Source of the DNA: Apis mellifera
Lineage: Eukaryota; Arthropoda; Insecta; Hymenoptera; Apidae
Direction: 5' to 3'
NCBI RefSeq assembly: GCF_003254395.2
Contig: NC_037648.1
Span: 15,128,330 to 15,192,329, forward strand
Length of the DNA stretch: 64,000 nucleotides
Shown in pieces: positions 25,293 through 38,023 of this stretch. Both the position numbers and the translations under genes were made by a program. Under the pieces are notes generated by a model. It ran no database searches, had not been told where the DNA came from, and saw nothing but the letters and a program-made list of their open reading frames with translations. How positions within the stretch are numbered: position 1 is the first letter of the stretch; each line of letters begins with the position of its first letter.

Positions 25293-27668
25293 AAAAAACA
25301 GAAATTTATGATTAGTATAATTAATAACATATAATTAGAAAAATTAATTTAATTTATATACTAAACTTACTGATTTAACTGCATATTTGACAGCTGGATT
25401 GGCCTAGAATCGAAAGCAATCAAAAACACAAAAAATAATTTGATTTCACGTGTTTTAATTTGACCGACTTCCGAAATATTTAAAAAGAAAAATTTATTAT
25501 TAAATTAATATACCTTGTCTTTTACACTGCGGAAAAATGCAGAGCTTTCTTTTCGCATAGTATAAGTCCATTCTCGATATTGCTGCATAAATTTGCTACC
25601 AGATTTAGCAGAATAACTGCAAGCCTCCATTTCAAATTCATCAGAAAAACCAAGTCCTGAATTAAGCATATTCAGTCTTTCTTCTATAAACTGAAATTAT
25701 TATAATTACTATAAATTTATATTATAAAATTTTAATCAAAATATTTTTAATAATTTAAAAAAAAATCATTTTTACTTGTTGAAATATTTGTAATTCCAAC
25801 ATTTTTCGCAAAAAAGGTTGCATCGACGATGGTCTACTTTCTACAAATGCATTCTGATTAAAAGTAATGCTTTGTCCTTGTTCTAATGTTAATGCATCTC
25901 TATAGCCAGCTGTTAATTGCACTAACGCTCGTAAAAATGCCCTTGATACACCGTCTCCGAGTAAAGCGGATCTATTACGTAATGCCTTTTTCAAGTTTGT
26001 CACCTGGGACGAAAAAACTTTTTATTTTATTATTTAAGATATATTTTGATTCTCAAGAATAACATTGTTATTCCACAAATAAAATCATAATTTAATACGA
26101 ACTACATCCTGAGGTAAAGATTCCAAATCTTGAAATGGAGAGTCTATAATATTAACATCCGCATCTAATATAACTACTTCTCCTAAGTCACTTTTATGTA
26201 CTCTCTACAAAATATAATAAAGAACATTAAAAAAATTAAGAAAAATAATTCTCTTTATAAATTATTTAATTTCTTTTATTATTATTTAAATACCTGAAGT
26301 GTTGGAGTAGGTACTCCAATTAAAAACGGCATCGGTGCCAATAAATAATCAATTAGAGATAATGGTAAAACTGGGATATATATATGTTGCCAAATCATAG
26401 GATAAATTAAAGCATTGCATGCTTGAACACAAGCACTCAATCTTGAAAGACGTTTTGAAGTGAAAATAATTCGACGTTCGTACAACATAGAAGCAAATAT
26501 AATCATCATATTGTGAGCATCAACTGCACTATAATATTCAGTCAAATTTCTCTAAAATCATAAAATTTTTATACATGCAGTTTCTTATTCAAATTATTTT
26601 TTCAAATTAATTTTTTACAACTTACATTTTCAGGTATACTTGGTAATTGAAATTGTTTTGGACTTTGGCAAACAAAATTCTGTAAAATATTAATAAAAAT
26701 AAAAAAGATATAATGACACAATAATAGAAAATAAATGTAACATATAAAAAAAAATAAATCTATTAAATTATTTACCACTTTAGAATTTGGTACAGGAATA
26801 GAGATAGAACTACCAGGAATGGGAACTGGACTTTTATATACAGTTTCAAGAAATTTCCATAGTTCTTCTCCAGTACCATTACTCATTAAAGTTGCAATAT
26901 TATTTAAAAATCTGTTTGTAAAAAATAAATTTATATATACATTTTTATATAAATTTTTTTAAATTTGTTACATTATAGAATAGAATAAACTAACTTGTAA
27001 AATATTTCATGCCATGGAAGTGCACTTAAAATTACTAAAGCTGTATCTGTCTTAGGATCATGTCTACAAAATCCAAAGGTCCATTTAGAATCTATACTGG
27101 TGAGCACAAATGAAAAATGCTGCACCATTACACTATAATAAATATAATAATATAATAATATTGCATTATATTATAAATATATTTAATTTTGTAATTAATT
27201 ATATTAACATCAATAAATAATTTTCAAAACTTACTTTTCAATTTCACATGGATATGCAAATTTAGGGACAGATTTAAGTATTTCTTCATCTAAAAAAGAA
27301 GTTGGATATTTTTGTAATATCCAAGGTGGTTTTTCTCCTAATGGTGCAGCTATCTCACAGAAACATTCAAAAAGATGTTGTACATTGTCCCTAAAAATAT
27401 CAATATGCTATAATTGTAATTATAATACAAAATATATTAATTCAATTTTTTAATTGAAATATATTGAATTTTAATTGAAAAACATTTTAAAAATATCTTT
27501 TAGACAGATGTTACTTTCACTTATTTATGTATTACATGAAATGAATAGTGTAGTAAATATAGTGAAAATATAAAAAAAATAAAATAACACAGGTAAAATA
27601 TCCATAAAATGGTTTTCATTAGAAAAAGTTGAAGATAAAAAATTTATTTACCTCAATCTGGAACCCAT
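22742..27668 (-). CDS. DENND1: DENN domain-containing protein 1 (connecdenn, Rab35 GEF family)
   Basis: The first coding exon is only 17 nt (27652-27668, MGSRL plus two bases) and continues RDNVQHLFECFCEIAAPLG, matching the conserved MGSR start of DENND1 proteins. The DENN module is complete: uDENN with FVLTSIDSKWTFGFCRHD and LPWHEIFYKFLN; core DENN with TEYYSAVDAHNMMIIFASML, YERRIIFTSKRLSRLSAC and YPMIWQHIYIPVLP; and dDENN with GDGVSRAFLRALVQLTAGYR. The family catalyses GDP-GTP exchange on Rab35 at clathrin-coated vesicles. The long C-terminal part (about 22742-24914) is Ser/Thr/Pro-rich and disordered. It contains NDPFDTS (a DPF AP-2 appendage motif), a DPLL and a DLLQAYG, consistent with adaptor and clathrin binding. 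There are about 14 exons; small internal exons in the 24.9-25.4 kb stretch are least certain and may be alternatively spliced. Confidence 0.9.
25259..25291. repeat. (TA)n microsatellite
   Basis: Run of TA dinucleotides within a DENND1 intron, coordinates good to a few bases. Confidence 0.85.
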
Positions 27669-28384
27669 GATAACAATGAAAAAAAAATAAGTACTTTATA
27701 TTCTTTTGACGTCTATACGTCATTGTATGTACTACATAACAGTAATGCATTCCATTTACGTAAATTTTAATCACATTGTGTACTTCATTATTACATTTTA
27801 CATTATTTTTATGAGTAACGTGCTTTTTTTCCTTTTTTTTTTCACTAAGCAATGACTTCCACTTATATGTAGTACGAAGTACTGTACCACCTATTATCTT
27901 TGACTAGTAAGAATAAGAGCAAGAACATCTTATATTGAAATTACGCCTATCAAATTAATACATATAATTTTCACAATCATGAATATGTCGTTTACTGATT
28001 TATAAGTATGTTCTTATTTATGTCATATCATATATAATTTTTTTTTAACTAGTGTTCTGTAAATAATTTCTCATAATTTATAAAATATAAAAATAAAAAT
28101 TTTAAATATTTTATTTTAATTTTAAAGTAAATTTTATTTTAATTAAAAATATATAATTATATATATATAACTTCATTTTCTTTTTTAATTATATAAATCT
28201 ACTATAGATTTAGTAAATAGTAATTTATTATCTAGATAATTCTCCAAATCATTAGTTGAATGGATAAGAAAATAACAATTGTATTCCTCTCTATATGAAT
28301 ATTATTCTAAGTTAAAAAAATAACGTGGTCAATATACATTAAAACTTCCTTTTATCATGTACGATACTTAAAAGTGAAAAAGAT
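27669..28384. promoter_or_regulatory. Divergent promoter gap DENND1 / eIF3f
   Basis: About 0.7 kb between opposing start codons, expected to hold both promoters. I see no protein-coding signal; the minus-strand open frame at 27619-27852 is low-complexity and shows no homology I recognise. Confidence 0.4.
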
Positions 28385-29631
28385 ATGGCGCTTAACCTGA
28401 CTGTAAAAGTTCATCCCGTAGTTTTATTTCAAATTGTCGATGCATATGAGCGTCGAAAAGCGGAATCTCATCGTGTTATCGGTACATTATTAGGTAATTT
28501 AAAGTTTATCATGCATATAAAAGTATGATATTTATTGTAATGTAAAGTTATTAAATTACAAAATTTGACAGTATTTAAGATTTTTTGCTTTACAAGAAAG
28601 TTTATTATAAATTAATATATATAGGTACTGCTGAAAAAGGAATGGTTGAAGTTACAAACTGTTTTTGTGTTCCACACAAAGAATCTGAAAGTCAGGTAGA
28701 AGCTGATTTAACATATGGAATTGACTTATATGAATTGAATCATAGAGTTAACGCACAAGAAAATATTGTCGGATGGTGGGCAACCGGAAATGAAGTAATT
28801 AACATTTTAAAAAATTTAATTTTATTAAGTTTATTTTTTAATAAAAATGTTGAAATAATTCTAGGTTACTACTCATTCTTCCGTTATTCATGAATATTAT
28901 GTTCGTGAATGTAATAATCCGGTTCATTTAACTGTTGATACAACATTAGCAAATACTACTAGAATGGGAATTAAAGCTTATGTATGTGTTCCATTAGGAG
29001 TACCTAATGGAAAACAAGGTTCTATGTTCACACCAGTGAAAGTACAAGTACGTATTATATTATATTTTATAAATATTTTATAATATATTATAAATATAAT
29101 ATAAATATCTTTAAAGTATAAAATTTATTAATAAAAAGTAGAGTAAGTATTTTTTTTTTTTTATAGATTACATGTTATGAACCAGAAATTGTTGGATTGC
29201 AACTTTGTTCCAAAACTCAATTACCAGCACATGCTCAAATAACTGGTGTAAAAACAGGAGGAGGCATAGAACCAATGATGGATCTTTCTCAAATAGCAGA
29301 AGCTAGTGCTAAACTTTCTTCTATGTTGGAACAAGTACTTGCATATGTTGATGATGTGTTAACTGGAAAACAACCACCAGACAATCAAGTATTTAATTAA
29401 TTTTAAATTAGTAAAGAATTCTTTCTTATATAATTGTTATGAATTATATTATTTTAGGTTGGTCGTGCACTTTTGGATATGGTACATTCAGTGCCTAAAA
29501 TGTCAAGCGATCAGTTTGATGAAATGTTTAATAGTAATGTGAAAGATTTATTAATGGTCGTCGCACTATCACAATTAATAAAAACGCAACTTCAACTTAA
29601 CGAAAAACTAACATTACTCACAACTCTATAA
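28385..29631 (+). CDS. eIF3f: Eukaryotic translation initiation factor 3 subunit F
   Basis: Five exons (28385-28493, 28625-28794, 28865-29047, 29167-29388, 29458-29631) total 858 nt, or 285 residues, about the usual insect length. The protein is an MPN-fold subunit of the eIF3 complex, which recruits mRNA to the 40S ribosome. It begins MALNLTVKVHPVVLFQIVDA, followed by RVIGTLLGTAEKGMVEVTNC, the typical MPN start. The JAMM zinc motif (E, HxHx7SxxD) is not present: the corresponding segment reads VGWWATGNEVTTHSSVIHEYY, as in other eIF3f proteins, so it should not be a metalloprotease. The C-terminal helices KDLLMVVALSQLIKTQLQL bind the eIF3 octamer core. An AATAAA lies at 29679-29684, 48 bases after the stop. 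Confidence 0.97.
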
Positions 29632-29678
29632 ATAGTATGACATAATTTCATAAATTCTGTAATACAATTTGTACGAAT

Positions 29679-29684
29679 AATAAA
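29679..29684 (+). terminator. Poly(A) signal AATAAA of eIF3f
   Basis: Canonical hexamer 48 bases past the eIF3f stop codon, in the short convergent gap before Arp10. Confidence 0.6.
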
Positions 29685-29848
29685 CATTTTAAATTTTAAA
29701 ATTCTTATTTATTTGATATTATAAATTACAATAATATTCGTAGATTTTTAAGACATTAATATGAAAAATAAAAAATAGAAAATAAATAAAATTGCATTTT
29801 ATATATATCATATATATATGTTCTTTTTGTTATAAAAAAAAAATTCGT

Positions 29849-29854
29849 TTTATT
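29849..29854 (-). terminator. Possible poly(A) signal of Arp10
   Basis: AATAAA on the minus strand, 13 bases after the Arp10 stop at 29867. It is very close to the stop, so a later signal may be used instead. Confidence 0.4.
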
Positions 29855-29866
29855 TATTAGGCAATT

Positions 29867-31278
29867 TTAAGTTTCCAAAATGATTAATTCATCCCTTTGA
29901 TTATCTATCAAATTGACCCAATCTGGAACTCTATCAGATTTCAAATAATTTTCTTTTGTCAAACATCTTAATGGTAAATCTACAGTTCCAAAGATAGCAC
30001 CACCTAACCATGCAGTATAATTAGGTTTGCTAGGTGCAGTGTGAAACATAAATTTTTGAATTTTTAATTTTTCAGAATAAAGATCACTCCTTACAAGACT
30101 TAAAAGCTCAGATTTAAGACGACTTGCAAATCCTTTTGTCATTGTTGTGCCACCAATTAAGAGTATATTTTCTGCCAAAACTCGTCTAACATCTATTGGA
30201 CACTGTAATAAAAATACATTTTTTAAAACTAATTTTTTTCATTAAAAAATATATCAGAAATATACCTGCATAATAGCATTTAAAATCATTGTAGGTAGAC
30301 TAAGATTATCATTATCTCTTTCCCATAATACTTCAAATGCTTTTTCTCTAACTTCACCAGGAATATCAATACTTTTAACTCCAGGATATTTAACAAATGG
30401 AGGAGGATTGGGAGCTTCTTTTGTTCCTAATTTAACAGATCTTTCCAATGTGGTAACAAAACATGTTCTTACTTTTATATCTTCTACCATTTTTTCTGTT
30501 ACATCTACATTAGGATACAACTCTTTTAGAGATTTCATCAAATATCTATTATAAAAATGTAAAAATTACTAAACAAATCATATTAATAGAAATTAATAAA
30601 ATATGTATTATAAATTAATTAACTAACTCATGTACAACTTGACCACCTAAAGGAAGAGCTTGCCATGCTTTTAGAATTGGTTCACCCTCAAAAATTGGAA
30701 TTAATGTAGCTTCTTTATAACCAACATCCAAAACTAAAGCTGAATTGATACCCAAAGTGCTAATAGTTGCTAAATGCGTAGGTAATAACATTAAGGATCC
30801 GATTTCAAAGTGCCTAAATAATACCTTAGCTAATGTATTTCTAAATTGTGTAGGAGATAATAAAGATTCCAAAACGACAATTCTCGCATCCTTTGGACTT
30901 AACACAACATGTCTGCATCAAAAGATATAATATTAATACAAAATAAAATAAAATATATGCTAAAATATATGATTTGTACCTGAAAAATAAAGCATGAAGA
31001 AATTCGACTAGTAATTGATATAAATCTTCTGTGTTTTTGTAATCATAAATTCTTCGAAGTTCTTTAGTTTCTGGACATTTAATTTCTGTTCTTATTATAC
31101 CACGTGGAGTAGGCTCGCCCGCATAACCAAATCTATTTTCAAATTACATGTCAATATATTAAGATAGTAGAATTTTTTATAAAAATAAATACACATACTT
31201 TGTGTATGCGCTACCAATATCAAATATCACCATTTGCTTATTCGAAAGAAATCGAACACCCTCATAGTTTCGTAGCAT
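29867..31278 (-). CDS. Arp10: Actin-related protein 10 (dynactin pointed-end subunit)
   Basis: Five exons (31199-31278, 30980-31132, 30628-30912, 30266-30545, 29867-30202) total 1134 nt, or 377 residues, close to the usual length near 400. Arp10/Arp11 caps the pointed end of the Arp1 filament in dynactin, the dynein adaptor complex. The actin fold is visible: phosphate-1 loop region VIFDIGSAYTKFGYAGEPTP near residues 17-36; the second lobe NSALVLDVGYKEATLIPIFEG; and the adenosine-loop region NILLIGGTTMTKGFASRL. FMFHTAPSKPNYTAWLGGAIF corresponds to the WIGGS-like segment of actin. Sequence is divergent from conventional actin, as expected. The start MLRNYEGVRFLSNKQM is the only ATG in the first exon before the fold. 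It lies downstream of Rpn12 on the same strand, 673 bp apart. Confidence 0.93.
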
Positions 31279-31951
31279 TTTAACAGATTCTTTTTTTCTG
31301 ACACTACAAAGAATATAACCTAAAAATATAAAAGTAGGTGTAGCAGATACTTGCTTAAATGATACAGAAATGCATGAGAGAGATATTCTGAGAGTTGTTA
31401 GTGGTTTTTTCTCGATTTTGTTCGTTTTATTCAGGAAATTTTTTATTTTTTATGAAATAAAAAAAAGTGTTCATGTTATATTTTATATTTTATAGTATAT
31501 ATCTGAAGTTTCTAAAGACATACACATCTCAAAAACTAGAAATTTTTCAGTTCTTGTTATCTCTAGTTTTTAAAAATTAATAACTTCATGACAGTTGAAT
31601 GGGTAGAAAGTATAATAATTATTATATAATTGTAATTGTATTGCATTTAATATTGTTTCAATTATACTCTTTTTGAGATTTTTATGGTTTGAATTTGTAT
31701 GATGTTTTATTGAGACTTTTGAATATCAATTATATTCAGGAAAAATTTATATATATTAATTTCAATGAAAGATCATTATTTCTATTAATATAAGTATTAT
31801 TATATAATTGTATCAAGAAAATAATATTATTTTTATAATATTATGTTTTAAGAAAGAAAATTTTATATAAAATTTAAGAAAGATATAAAATATTTATAAT
31901 AATTTTATGACAAACTTTATTTATCTATAAAATACAGAAAAATACATATAG
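31279..31951. other. Gap between tandem genes Rpn12 and Arp10
   Basis: AT-rich sequence that must hold the Rpn12 3' UTR and the Arp10 promoter, both on the minus strand. No coding ORF and no motif I would defend. Confidence 0.4.
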
Positions 31952-32988
31952 TTAAACAATCATTTCAAGTTCTCTTGCATAATCAATTGCTAATGTAGCC
32001 AAGTCTGCACTGGGAATTGGTTCTTCAGTTTTCTTTTCACTTGTTGTATTAAAGTAAAAATAACCATCTTTTGCTAAATTCCAGTTCTTTTTTACTGCAA
32101 ATACTTTCATATCTTCCTCTGAATTTAAATTCAGCATTCTTGAAGCATCTTGAATAGAAATCTTATCATATGCACTCTCCATACATGCTCCAATTTCATC
32201 TCGAACAGTGTTCAATAAAATATCAATGAAAAAATTATATGACGCTGCTGGTACATTACCTTTTGCCAAAAATATTTTATTGTATGAACCTTCCATTAAA
32301 TATTGCTCTAAGCTTAGAGGATGTCTAATATAAACATTGGATTGTATTTGATCAGAAGGTAATAGTTCTAATTCTGTATGAAATTCAGCCACACGATTTT
32401 GAGATAATAAGAATAAAAGATTTAATCCAAGAAGATGATATTTATATGCAGATTCCATTAATCCTGATTTATAATCAAAATAATAACATTTTAATTGTGC
32501 CATATAACGTTCAAAAGAAGGTATATCTTCAGTTACTATACTCCATTGTGCACCAATTTCTAAAATATCACCTGCAATTATAAGTTTATATATATAATAA
32601 TAATAATAAAGTTTTAGAAAATTTTCCTTTAAAAATTATATATTAATATTTACGAGCTATAAGCAATTCATTTTGACTTGCTGTGCTATTAGATGTAGGA
32701 AGAAACATCAAATGTGTAAGACCAACCTGCGAAAAGTAATTGTTTAATTAATTAATATATTATATAGTTGATACAATGACAATCCATTTTTGACAGACTA
32801 TAAAAATAAGGTTATAAATCGTTCACAATGTCAAAAATGTTTTAAATAATAGAAAAATGAAAATTTATTTTCTAGATCACCTTCAATTGATTGAGCAATT
32901 CACCACATTTTTTTAAATTGCATGGTGTCGCTGCCCATTCTTCTTTTAAATTTTTGTAAACTGGAACAACATCTTTCAACGCTGCCAT
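31952..32988 (-). CDS. Rpn12: 26S proteasome regulatory subunit Rpn12 (PSMD8)
   Basis: Three exons (32881-32988, 32654-32726, 31952-32571) total 801 nt, or 266 residues, the normal length of the short Rpn12 form. Rpn12 is a lid subunit of the 19S regulatory particle; its C-terminal helix is needed for lid-base assembly. Visible landmarks are the N-terminal helical repeats (MAALKDVVPVYKNLKEEW), the central helical run FERYMAQLKCYYFDYKSGL and HLLGLNLLFLLSQNRVAEFH, the PCI-type winged helix ISIQDASRMLNLNSEEDMKV, and the end LAIDYARELEMIV. An in-frame upstream ATG would add MFLITFIFSRY and about 14 more residues, but MAALKDV matches the family start better. It shares a 643-bp divergent gap with eEF1-gamma. 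Confidence 0.96.
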
Positions 32989-33631
32989 TTTTAAATTATG
33001 ATCATATAATATAGGTATATTAGATATACAATATCTTGAAAAAATAAAAGTTATAAGAAACATAAAATATAATTATTACATGAAAACAAATTACATACAA
33101 TTTTTAATTATAAATAAAATATAATAGCAAAAATCCAATTTTATAAATTAAATGTACATAATAAATTTATGTATAATATATTGCTATTTTATATAATTAA
33201 AAATTCAGTAATAAATTATTAATATTTATAAAAATGTTAGAACATTTGAGAAAATATTTAATAAGCAAATTTTAATAAGCAATATCCGATATATATAAAA
33301 TTGTTAATGTAAAGTATAAATTTTTATTGATTAGCCAATCGAAATAATATATTTATCTATTGCATTTGATTATGATCATTAATTTTATATTTTATACTGT
33401 AGAGTTATTGTAAAAAAATTTCTAATAATTATCAAATCAAACTATTAATATTTTTATTCTATCGTTAAAATTTGAACTTTATTAAAAAATTTTAAGATAT
33501 TTCATGAAAGTAAAAAATGCATGCATTGTGGCTACGTCTTAAGGACATATCTATTACGTGTAGGGATTTCATGTACTTGAGAAAAACGATCTTTACCGGC
33601 CTTCAACTTCCTCTTCCCGTAGCTGGATATA
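32989..33631. promoter_or_regulatory. Divergent promoter gap Rpn12 / eEF1-gamma with TOP-like leader
   Basis: Just upstream of the eEF1-gamma start, 33590-33625 is pyrimidine-rich and CpG-bearing (TCTTTACCGG, then CTTCAACTTCCTCTTCCC), like the 5' terminal oligopyrimidine tracts of translation-factor mRNAs. The exact transcription start is not determinable here. The rest of the gap is AT-rich without motifs I would defend. Confidence 0.45.
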
Positions 33632-35906
33632 ATGGCGTCTGGAGTAAGTTTTTCTCTTTCAATTTGAACTATTAAACATCGTCATTATGATAAATAAATA
33701 AAAACATAAATATTAGCAGAAATGAAATTTAATGTAGAAATCAACTAATGGAGTCTCGATTTATTTCAGACACTTTACACGTATCCGGAAAACTTCAGAG
33801 CTTACAAAGTGCTTATTGCAGCTCAGTATTCCGGTGCTCAAATTAAGATTGCAGATGATTTCGTTTTCGGCGAGACAAATAAAACCGAAGCATTTTTAAA
33901 GAAATTTCCATTAGGCAAGGTAAAATTATTTCTAATTTTTTTTATTTTCGTTCTTCATTTATACGTCTTTTTCAAAGAACCAGCTGGTATATTTTTTATG
34001 GAGAAAACAAATAATTTGTATTAAATTGAGAAAAGAATAGAGTATAAATTTTCATATTCTTTTTTTATATGTCATTTAAATAATTGTATTATTTTCTCTA
34101 TTTTTTTTTTTTTTTTTTTTGCTTTTAATTATCTTTTAAAAGTTTAAAATAATATATTGTTTTTTATGTTTAGGTTCCAGCATTTGAAACATGTGATGGA
34201 AAATATATCACAGAAAGCAATGCAATTGCTTATTATGGTAAGAATCATAATTATATGACATTTAAATAATTGAAATTATATAATGTATAACAAAAATTTA
34301 TATTTTTTATAGTGGCTAATGATCAATTAAAAGGCAAAACTGATCTTGAACGCGCAGAAATCATTCAATGGTTTGGTTTTGCAGATTCTGAAATTCTTCC
34401 AGCTAGTTGTGCATGGGTATTCCCATTGCTTGGAATTATGCCATATAATAAACAGGTACAAATAAAATTATTTTCATAAATTCTCCTTTAAAAGGCAAAA
34501 ATAATTTAACATTCTAATTATTTTTGTAACTCAAGGAGATATATAAATATTGGCACATTTATTAGAATACATATGATTTTTACATATGATTTTTACATAT
34601 GTATTAAATAATATGCATACAAATGTAAATTCTTAAGTTTTCATATAGTTTATGAAATCGAAAATAAGTCATTTTATAATTTAAAATTATAGAATGTAGA
34701 ACATGCTAAAGATGATGTAAAAAAAGCATTGACTGCCCTCAATTCTCATTTACTTACACGTACTTACTTGGTTGGAGAACGATTAACATTAGCAGATATT
34801 AGTGTAGCCATGACATTACTTCATTTATATCAATATATTCTGGAACCAAATTTACGTAAACCATATCAAAATGTAAATCGATGGTTTCAAACAGTCATTT
34901 ATCAACCTGAGTCAATGGCTGTAATTGGTGCCTTTAAATTGGCTGAGAAAACTCTTGAATATGATCCAAAAAAATTTGCAGAAACTCAAGGAAAAGTGAG
35001 TATTATATTTTTCATTTTATAAAAATAGCATTATTTGATATTATAATAAAGTGTAACATTTATAGTCTTCAAAGAAAGAGAAAAAAGAAAAGGAATCTAA
35101 AAAAGAATCAAAAGAAATAAAGGAATCTAAAAAGGAAACCATTGAAGATTTAGATCCAGCAGATGCTGCTTTAGCTGCTGAACCTAAAACTACAAATCCT
35201 TTTGATACATTACCTAAAGGTAATTTCGATCTTGATGATTTTAAAAGATTTTATTCTAATGAAGATGAGGTGAAGTCCATACCTTATTTTTGGCAAAAAT
35301 TCGATCCGGAACATTATAGTATTTGGCTTGGAGAATATAAATATAACAATGAACTAACAAAGGTAAAATAAAAATGTTTTTAAATAAGAATAATATAACA
35401 TTATATATCTATCATATTCGAATGCAAATATAATAAATTCTTGTTATTTACATATCTTTTATGTATTTTTCATAGGTTTTTATGTCTTGCAATCTTATAA
35501 GTGGAATGTATCAACGATTAGATAAGATGCGAAAAGGTGCATTTGCCAGTGCTTGTCTGTTTGGTACAGATAATGACAGTAGCATCAGTGGTATTTGGGT
35601 TTGGCGAGGACAAGAGCTTGCTTTCACGGTTAGTGCTTTTAATCTTTTTAATGTCTATTATGTTTTATATATATATATATATTTTTTTTTTAAATATTTA
35701 TTATACTTTAATAATTTAATATAACAATAGTATTTTTTTTTTTTAAACAGTTATGTCCAGACTGGCAGGTAGATTATGAATCGTACAGTTGGACTAAATT
35801 AGATCCAACTAAAGAAGAAACAAAACAATTGGTTCAACAGTACTTTAGCTGGACCGGGACCGATAAAGAAGGACGTAAATTTAATCAGGGAAAAATTTTC
35901 AAGTAA
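33632..35906 (+). CDS. eEF1gamma: Translation elongation factor 1 gamma
   Basis: Eight exons (33632-33643, 33770-33919, 34174-34237, 34313-34455, 34693-34995, 35066-35362, 35476-35628, 35751-35906) total 1278 nt, or 425 residues, the standard length. The first coding exon is only 12 nt (MASG). eEF1-gamma scaffolds the eEF1B exchange complex that reloads eEF1A with GTP. An N-terminal GST-like fold is clear: TLYTYPENFRAYKVLIAAQY, KVPAFETCDGKYITESNAIAYY, and LVGERLTLADISVAMTLLHL. A lysine/glutamate-rich linker (KKEKKEKESKKESK) follows, then the conserved C-terminal EF1G domain: YFWQKFDPEHYSIWLGEYKY, FMSCNLISGMYQRLDKMRKG, ASACLFGTDNDSSISGIWVW, and the end KEGRKFNQGKIFK. The leader is TOP-like, suggesting mTOR-linked translational control as for other elongation factors. 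Confidence 0.98.
34569..34601. repeat. 13-bp tandem repeat, 2.5 copies
   Basis: Unit ACATATGATTTTT repeated two and a half times without mismatch, inside the eEF1-gamma intron between 34455 and 34693. Confidence 0.9.
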
Positions 35907-36721
35907 AAATTTGCCATATGCTTATTATTAAACAGAACACTTCGTTTACATGAAATAAACGTAAAAAACTGATAAAATATTATCAAATTTTACATGCAAA
36001 CCCTTAGAATCCTGTACTGAAATAGGGTGATTTTCAAAAAAGAACAATGTTCCTTCCCATAGGTTTCTACTGTCTAACTTGATGCTTTTATTGTTTAAGT
36101 TTATGTCGCGTTTAAAATATTATTCTAAAATTAGTTTTAATGCACGTTTTCCAGTATTTGGATTTATTTTAGCATCATACGAACATTGCTAATTTTTAAT
36201 GAAATATGAATGACATAATATTTACTTTAGCATATATATTCATAGAAATTTTTCTTTGATATAGTTGCGTTAAATTATTTAATTTATAAATTGTTTTAAT
36301 ATGTATATCAAACAAAAATAATTTATTAGAATTAAGAAGTTACCTTATTCATTTGTTATTGTTTAATAAAAAAGCATATAGCATGATTTTTGATAGAAAC
36401 AGAAAATTATAAATACATTTAGCACTTAAGTATGCTGCTACACGTACTATAATTCATCTTCCATATACTAATTTGTGTGAACTATAGTTTTAAATATAAT
36501 GCATATTTTTACAAAAATGAAGTTGTTAATTTTTCAATTACTAGTAATAAATTTCTACATTTCACACACTTTATACGAGTATATTAAACAACAAATATTT
36601 TAAATCCAAAAATATAATTATTTTCATTATTTATTTTCAAGTTTTAATTATAAATAATTATAATAATAAAATATTCTCTTTATATTTACAAAAAGCATTA
36701 CATTATAAGATTTTACATTAT
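35907..36721. other. Convergent 3' region eEF1-gamma / mRpL49
   Basis: AT-rich 3' UTR space for two convergent genes. AATAAA at 36365-36370 (+) and TTTATT at 36630-36635 (AATAAA on -) are plausible poly(A) signals for eEF1-gamma and mRpL49. No gene seen. Confidence 0.5.
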
Positions 36722-38023
36722 CTAAAATCCTTTTTCATTCATCCATGTTTTAATGAGATTTACATAATCTCCTCTGAATTGAATTTGACCAGATAGTTCA
36801 TTAGTACGAACACCAATTGGTTTTTTTACATTTTTTTCTAAATATTCCTTTAATTCAGTTTCAAGTATCCAGATATTTCCATGAATTTTACGAACAGTAG
36901 TTATTCTTCGTAATCCTCGATGAAAAATTTCAAGATAGACAGGTTGCATATAGTTTTTTGTACGTTGTATATAATAAGGATATTTTTGCGGTTTGGCTAT
37001 TAAATAATATTGAATAAATTACAAATTTTATTAATCACAACATGTTAAAATTATAATAGATGAATAAACGTGATGAATAAAATAACTTACAAACTGGTGG
37101 TTTCCATCCAGATGGATATTCTTTATTTTCTAAGCAAGGTATAGGTATAGATTTCGGTTTAAGTAAACGTTCTACACATTCCCATTCTTGAGGATCTTTT
37201 GTTACTTCATAATCCGTATATTTAGAAGATTCTGTATATTGAGGTGAAGCTTTGTATTTTCCCCATCTTTTCTATACATAAGATAAAAATATATTAAAAA
37301 TATACAAATTTTTAAAATAAAATTTGAATTAAAATTAAAATATAATATATATATCTAATATTTATTAAAGAAAGTCAAATTATTTTTTTAATAATTTATA
37401 ATTATTTATTTATTGTTATTTGGGTTATATAAATATTTGTAGGTTATCGTATAAAATTAATATAAATATAAATTTTACCATATTTTCTTTTTTCAAAAAA
37501 ATTTAAATATAAAATTATAATAAATATATTTATATTTTTTCCCATAATTATCATTAGAATATTACGACGAATATTAATTTTACTTCTATTCTTTCAATTT
37601 TAACGATTATTTAAAAATTTTTTTTGGTATATCTATTAATCTAACGTATTTCTAGCGATTGATGAAATAATTGATGAAAAATTTGATATATTCAAAAAAT
37701 ATGTTCATTTATACACGAATATTTAACATGAAAAAACATAAATAAATTTTTGGAAAACCAAAATTAAATAAAAACTAAAAACACGAATACTTGGAATGAT
37801 CTCGCCTAGCATGGCCCTTCGTTACTTTATCTTAAAATTAATCATTATAGAAATATATGAGAACTTTTTGTCGCTCATTATAAGATTATGAAAAATAAAG
37901 TATATCGATGTAAATTACCTGCGTAATAATCGGTAAATCTCTATTCAATGAAATATATTCGCCACAAGAACGAAGAATAATATTTGAAAGTTCCGAACGT
38001 GTGAAACGCCGAAGGGCAGCCAT
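36722..38023 (-). CDS. mRpL49: Mitochondrial large ribosomal subunit protein mL49
   Basis: Three exons (37919-38023, 37091-37271, 36722-36996) total 561 nt, or 186 residues, the usual size. It begins MAALRRFTRSELSNIILRSC, a basic, weakly amphipathic N-terminus consistent with a mitochondrial presequence. The conserved core follows: GWKPPVSKPQKYPYYIQRTK, then YLEIFHRGLRRITTVRKIHG, then an ELKEYLEK helix, and the end QIQFRGDYVNLIKTWMNEKGF. mL49 belongs to the 39S mitoribosomal subunit; its fold resembles the translation factor SUI1. The start context AAAATGGCTGCC overlaps a YY1-like motif. The gene is divergent with the large gene to its right across a CpG-containing promoter gap. Confidence 0.95.
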